A stretch of 6,990 nt of DNA, taken from CAZAEB01 sp964484095 (GTDB lineage Bacteria; Patescibacteriota; Microgenomatia; UBA12405; BS750m-G30). Position numbers and translations under genes: made by a program. Below the pieces are notes generated by a model. It did no database searches. It was not told the DNA's origin and was given only the letters and a program-made list of their open reading frames with translations. The stretch spans positions 1-6,990 of the forward strand of contig CAZAEB010000027.1 of assembly GCA_964484095.1 (NCBI GenBank). Reading direction: 5' to 3'. Shown in pieces: positions 5,541 through 6,990 of the stretch. The first letter of the stretch is position 1; each line of letters starts with the position of its first letter.

Positions 5541-5568
5541 ATTATATCAAATTTCATTTTTGGTACAA
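5541..5568 (-). promoter_or_regulatory. Glycosyltransferase promoter, leaderless type
   Basis: On the minus strand a -35-like TTGTAC (5568-5563), a 16-base spacer and an extended -10 TGATATAAT (5549-5541) end six bases before the ATG. The -35 lies inside the -10 of the opposing ASCH-like promoter (5561-5569), so the two cannot be occupied together. Confidence 0.7.
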
Positions 5569-5569
5569 T
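5561..5569 (+). promoter_or_regulatory. Promoter of the ASCH/DUF3850-like gene
   Basis: The extended -10 TGGTACAAT ends nine bases before the ATG at 5579, predicting a leader of only a few bases. No -35 is convincing. It overlaps the -35 of the divergent glycosyltransferase promoter. Confidence 0.5.
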
Positions 5570-5578
5570 GGTGGGGTA

Positions 5579-5869
5579 ATGGCTAAAATAACTAAAAAAG
5601 TCCAACAGAAATATTTTGAAGCAGTAGCTGATGGTAGAAAGCGTTTTGAAGTTCGACTGGCTGATTTTATATGTCGTCTAGGCGATACTTTGGTTTTAGC
5701 GGAGCAACAGCAAGGAACAAAAGAGCTAACGGGGAGAAAACTAGAATGTGAAGTTTTGTTTTCTTTTAACACTAAGGATATGGAAAAATTTCATACAAAA
5801 GAAGAAATAGAAAAGCATGGTTTGGTCGTTTTGGCAATCAGGTGGCAGTATAAGTGCTGTAAGGAATAA
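5579..5869 (+). CDS. ASCH/DUF3850-like small domain protein
   Basis: This 96-residue protein has the ASCH/PUA-like pattern: KKVQQKYFEAVADG, then GRKRFEVRL (19-27, the conserved G-x-K-x-F-E-x-R), then LGDTLVL (34-40), and a strand TGRKLECEVLFSF (51-63). ASCH folds are thought to bind RNA or act as small RNA-related enzymes; DUF3850 itself has no settled function. The C-terminal segment (64-96) includes a Lys/Glu-rich helix and ends with a Cys pair (CCKE). The start is the first ATG behind an extended -10 box with almost no leader. It is convergent with the pilin-like gene, with five bases between the stop codons, and divergent from the glycosyltransferase. Fold assignment is fairly confident, function unknown. 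Confidence 0.75.
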   Translation: MAKITKKVQQKYFEAVADGRKRFEVRLADFICRLGDTLVLAEQQQGTKELTGRKLECEVLFSFNTKDMEKFHTKEEIEKHGLVVLAIRWQYKCCKE

Positions 5870-5874
5870 AAAGT

Positions 5875-6498
5875 CTAGTCGGGAATTCTCTTTCCCCTTG
5901 AATCATGACAGCGATTGTCTTTATCTTCACAGGCATCATTACAAGAGGGATCATTTTCAAATACTACAGGACATTGGCTGATGTATGGATCTTCGTATTC
6001 TGCGCATTCCCTGCTTGGGGTGCAGGCGTAGTAAGTGACACAACCATCATTTGTTCTCATGTTGCTGCTGGAAATACCATAATTATAGTCGCATTCAAGA
6101 CCGCACCCATATTGGCAGCCAGTTTTAACGATCCCAGAATCATTTTCATTTTCTAGATTGGCGAGAACTTTGAACCATTGAGGACAGTCATCGTTTTGGA
6201 CCTGATACCCATAGGCTCCACTTTGTGAATCGCAGGGGAATCTTTCTAGATAGTTGGTGTTTCTTATAGTCAGGCCTTCACCACAATCAGGAAGACTGCT
6301 GGGAAAGCAACCGGCATCAAAAAAGTAGTCATAAAGAGAGACTTTCACTTTTTCTAAGTCTGCCTTTCTTTTGCTATCTCTTGCTTTTTTAAGCTGGCCA
6401 TTAATAGAAACAGCGGAGAAGAAGAAAAGAAGCGAAGCAATAACGACGATGATTAATATCTCAAATAATGAAAATCCTTTCAGGTGTTTTATTTTCAT
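5875..6498 (-). CDS. Type IV pilin-like protein (prepilin N-terminus) with Cys-rich C-terminal domain
   Basis: This 207-residue protein has a class III signal: short basic leader MKIKHLKG, cleavage expected between Gly8 and Phe9, Glu13 at +5 of the mature protein, and a hydrophobic helix to about residue 30. The segment ARDSKRKADLEKVKVSLYDY (39-58) matches the alpha1 continuation of GspG/PilA-like pilins. Residues 61-207 hold 14 cysteines (64, 72, 89, 105, 128, 132, 136, 153, 159, 165, 176, 186, 190, 197), an even number suggesting up to seven disulfides in the exposed domain. The C-terminal half is acidic and aromatic, with many Asp, Asn and Tyr. It would be processed by a prepilin peptidase encoded elsewhere and assembled into a pilus or pseudopilus. 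No other pilus gene is in the window. The start has no clear Shine-Dalgarno. Confidence 0.85.
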   Translation of the reverse strand: MKIKHLKGFSLFEILIIVVIASLLFFFSAVSINGQLKKARDSKRKADLEKVKVSLYDYFFDAGCFPSSLPDCGEGLTIRNTNYLERFPCDSQSGAYGYQVQNDDCPQWFKVLANLENENDSGIVKTGCQYGCGLECDYNYGISSSNMRTNDGCVTYYACTPSRECAEYEDPYISQCPVVFENDPSCNDACEDKDNRCHDSRGKRIPD

Positions 6499-6636
6499 CA
6501 GTTTATATTCTCAGTCTAGCATAATTGACTATTGTCTTATCGATGATATATAATATCTCTGTTAACAATTTAGTCTGCAAAAAATCTCTTAGTGAATTAT
6601 TTTTTGCTCAGCCCCGATAGCAAGTTCTATCTTTAA

Positions 6637-6664
6637 CTGACAACAATTTTTCCAAAAGTAATTT
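6637..6664 (+). promoter_or_regulatory. Possible promoter of the RRM protein gene
   Basis: The interval 6499-6690 is AT-rich and lies between divergent genes. CTGACA (6637-6642) and TAATTT (6659-6664) with a 16-base spacer could start a roughly 20-base leader carrying the Shine-Dalgarno. A TATAAT at 6549-6554 is an alternative that would give a leader of about 130 bases, as known for some cold-induced mRNAs, but it has no -35. Nothing else is recognisable in this stretch. Confidence 0.3.
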
Positions 6665-6678
6665 TTTAGCGGATGTGT

Positions 6679-6684
6679 GAGGTG
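6679..6684 (+). promoter_or_regulatory. Ribosome binding site deciding the RRM gene start
   Basis: GAGGTG lies six bases before ATG 6691. An in-frame upstream ATG at 6673 would put this Shine-Dalgarno inside the coding region and add six residues foreign to the family, so 6691 is preferred. Alongside the nrdD frame-break site at 1896, it is one of only two clear Shine-Dalgarno sequences noticed in the window. Confidence 0.75.
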
Positions 6685-6690
6685 TTTAAT

Positions 6691-6987
6691 ATGGCTTCAG
6701 TAAAGCTATACGTCGGCAATTTGCCGTGGACCGTTACCTCGGATGAGTTAGGGCAGAAATTTTCCGAGGCTGGTAGTGTTGTTTCTGCTCAGGTAGTTAC
6801 CGACCGGTATTCGGGTAAATCTAGAGGTTTCGCTTTTGTCGAGATGGAGGCCCAAGAAGGTGCCGACAAGGCAATCGAAATGTTCAATGATCAACCTATG
6901 GGTGACAGAAACATGGTCGTTAATATCGCCAGACCGAGAGAGGAAAGACCTGATGGAGATAGGGGAGACAGAGATAATAGAGCATAA
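6691..6987 (+). CDS. RRM-type RNA-binding protein (glycine-rich/cold-inducible Rbp-like)
   Basis: This 98-residue protein is a single RNA recognition motif. RNP2 is LYVGNL (6-11) and RNP1 is KSRGFAFV (43-50), with the aromatic residues that stack on RNA present in both. VNIARPRE (77-84) is the last strand. A short charged tail, rich in Arg, Asp and Gly (84-98), follows in place of a long Gly-rich region. It resembles bacterial and cyanobacterial Rbp proteins and presumably binds RNA in the cytoplasm, perhaps in cold adaptation or post-transcriptional control. It has a conventional Shine-Dalgarno, unlike most genes here. Its codons are less AT-biased than its neighbours', consistent with high expression. 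The stop codon falls three bases before the window end. Confidence 0.95.
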   Translation: MASVKLYVGNLPWTVTSDELGQKFSEAGSVVSAQVVTDRYSGKSRGFAFVEMEAQEGADKAIEMFNDQPMGDRNMVVNIARPREERPDGDRGDRDNRA

Positions 6988-6990
6988 AGA

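Noticed and set aside
5905..6156. 83-aa plus-strand frame inside the pilin-like gene, and other minor frames opposite nrdD, DedA, ASCH and the pilin
   Set aside because: They are shadows of well-supported genes, with no domain resemblance and no promoter or ribosome site.
6673..6690. Upstream ATG start for the RRM gene
   Set aside because: It would place the good GAGGTG Shine-Dalgarno inside the gene and add six residues absent from the family; ATG 6691 has ideal spacing.
1..6990. Alternative genetic code with UGA read as glycine (as in SR1/Gracilibacteria)
   Set aside because: All genes read through cleanly with the standard bacterial code, and no in-frame TGA interrupts a conserved domain. 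Stops used are TAA, with one TAG, which AT bias alone can explain.
1..6990. CRISPR array, insertion sequence or long direct repeats
   Set aside because: No regularly spaced repeats, transposase motifs or terminal inverted repeats were seen; the intein is the only mobile element.

Overview
This AT-rich window has small, tightly packed genes, a class III (oxygen-sensitive) ribonucleotide reductase with an intein, a type IV pilin-like gene, an RRM-type RNA-binding protein and tRNA genes with no encoded CCA tail. Several genes have an extended -10 box (TGnTAnnAT) only 6-9 bases before the start codon, so their mRNAs are probably leaderless. Together this suggests an anaerobic bacterium of the Patescibacteria/CPR type. 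That placement is inference from style, because the window holds no decisive marker gene.

Positions 1-2761 (+ strand) hold an anaerobic ribonucleotide reductase operon. The window opens inside an intein with a LAGLIDADG endonuclease domain. Its C-terminal splice junction lies at 658/659, immediately before the TPFTN segment of NrdD. The NrdD body continues to a stop at 1912. The essential glycyl-radical segment (RIVGYLRPV) is not in this frame: it is encoded in the -1 frame up to 2037. At the break sit a perfect 9-base Shine-Dalgarno sequence and an ATAA stop/start-like overlap. This is the most interesting point in the window: a split gene, a recoding site or a one-base indel. The activase gene nrdG follows one base later, and its 3' end overlaps a convergent DedA-family membrane protein gene by 20 bases.

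Positions 3423-4500 hold a run of short transcription units on the + strand: rpmG (ribosomal protein L33, 57 aa), tRNA-Ala(GGC), tRNA-Trp(CCA), an unrecognised 110-aa gene, and a possible very small leaderless gene whose reading frame appears broken.

Positions 4509-6498 hold a family 2 glycosyltransferase (- strand) and an ASCH/DUF3850-like protein (+ strand), divergently transcribed from overlapping promoters. A cysteine-rich type IV pilin-like protein (- strand) follows, convergent with the ASCH-like gene.

Positions 6499-6990 hold an AT-rich divergent intergenic region and an RRM RNA-binding protein with a conventional Shine-Dalgarno site.

The only clear functional partnership is NrdD-NrdG, which makes deoxyribonucleotides anaerobically. 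The other genes are housekeeping (L33, tRNAs) or act at the cell surface (DedA, glycosyltransferase, pilin).
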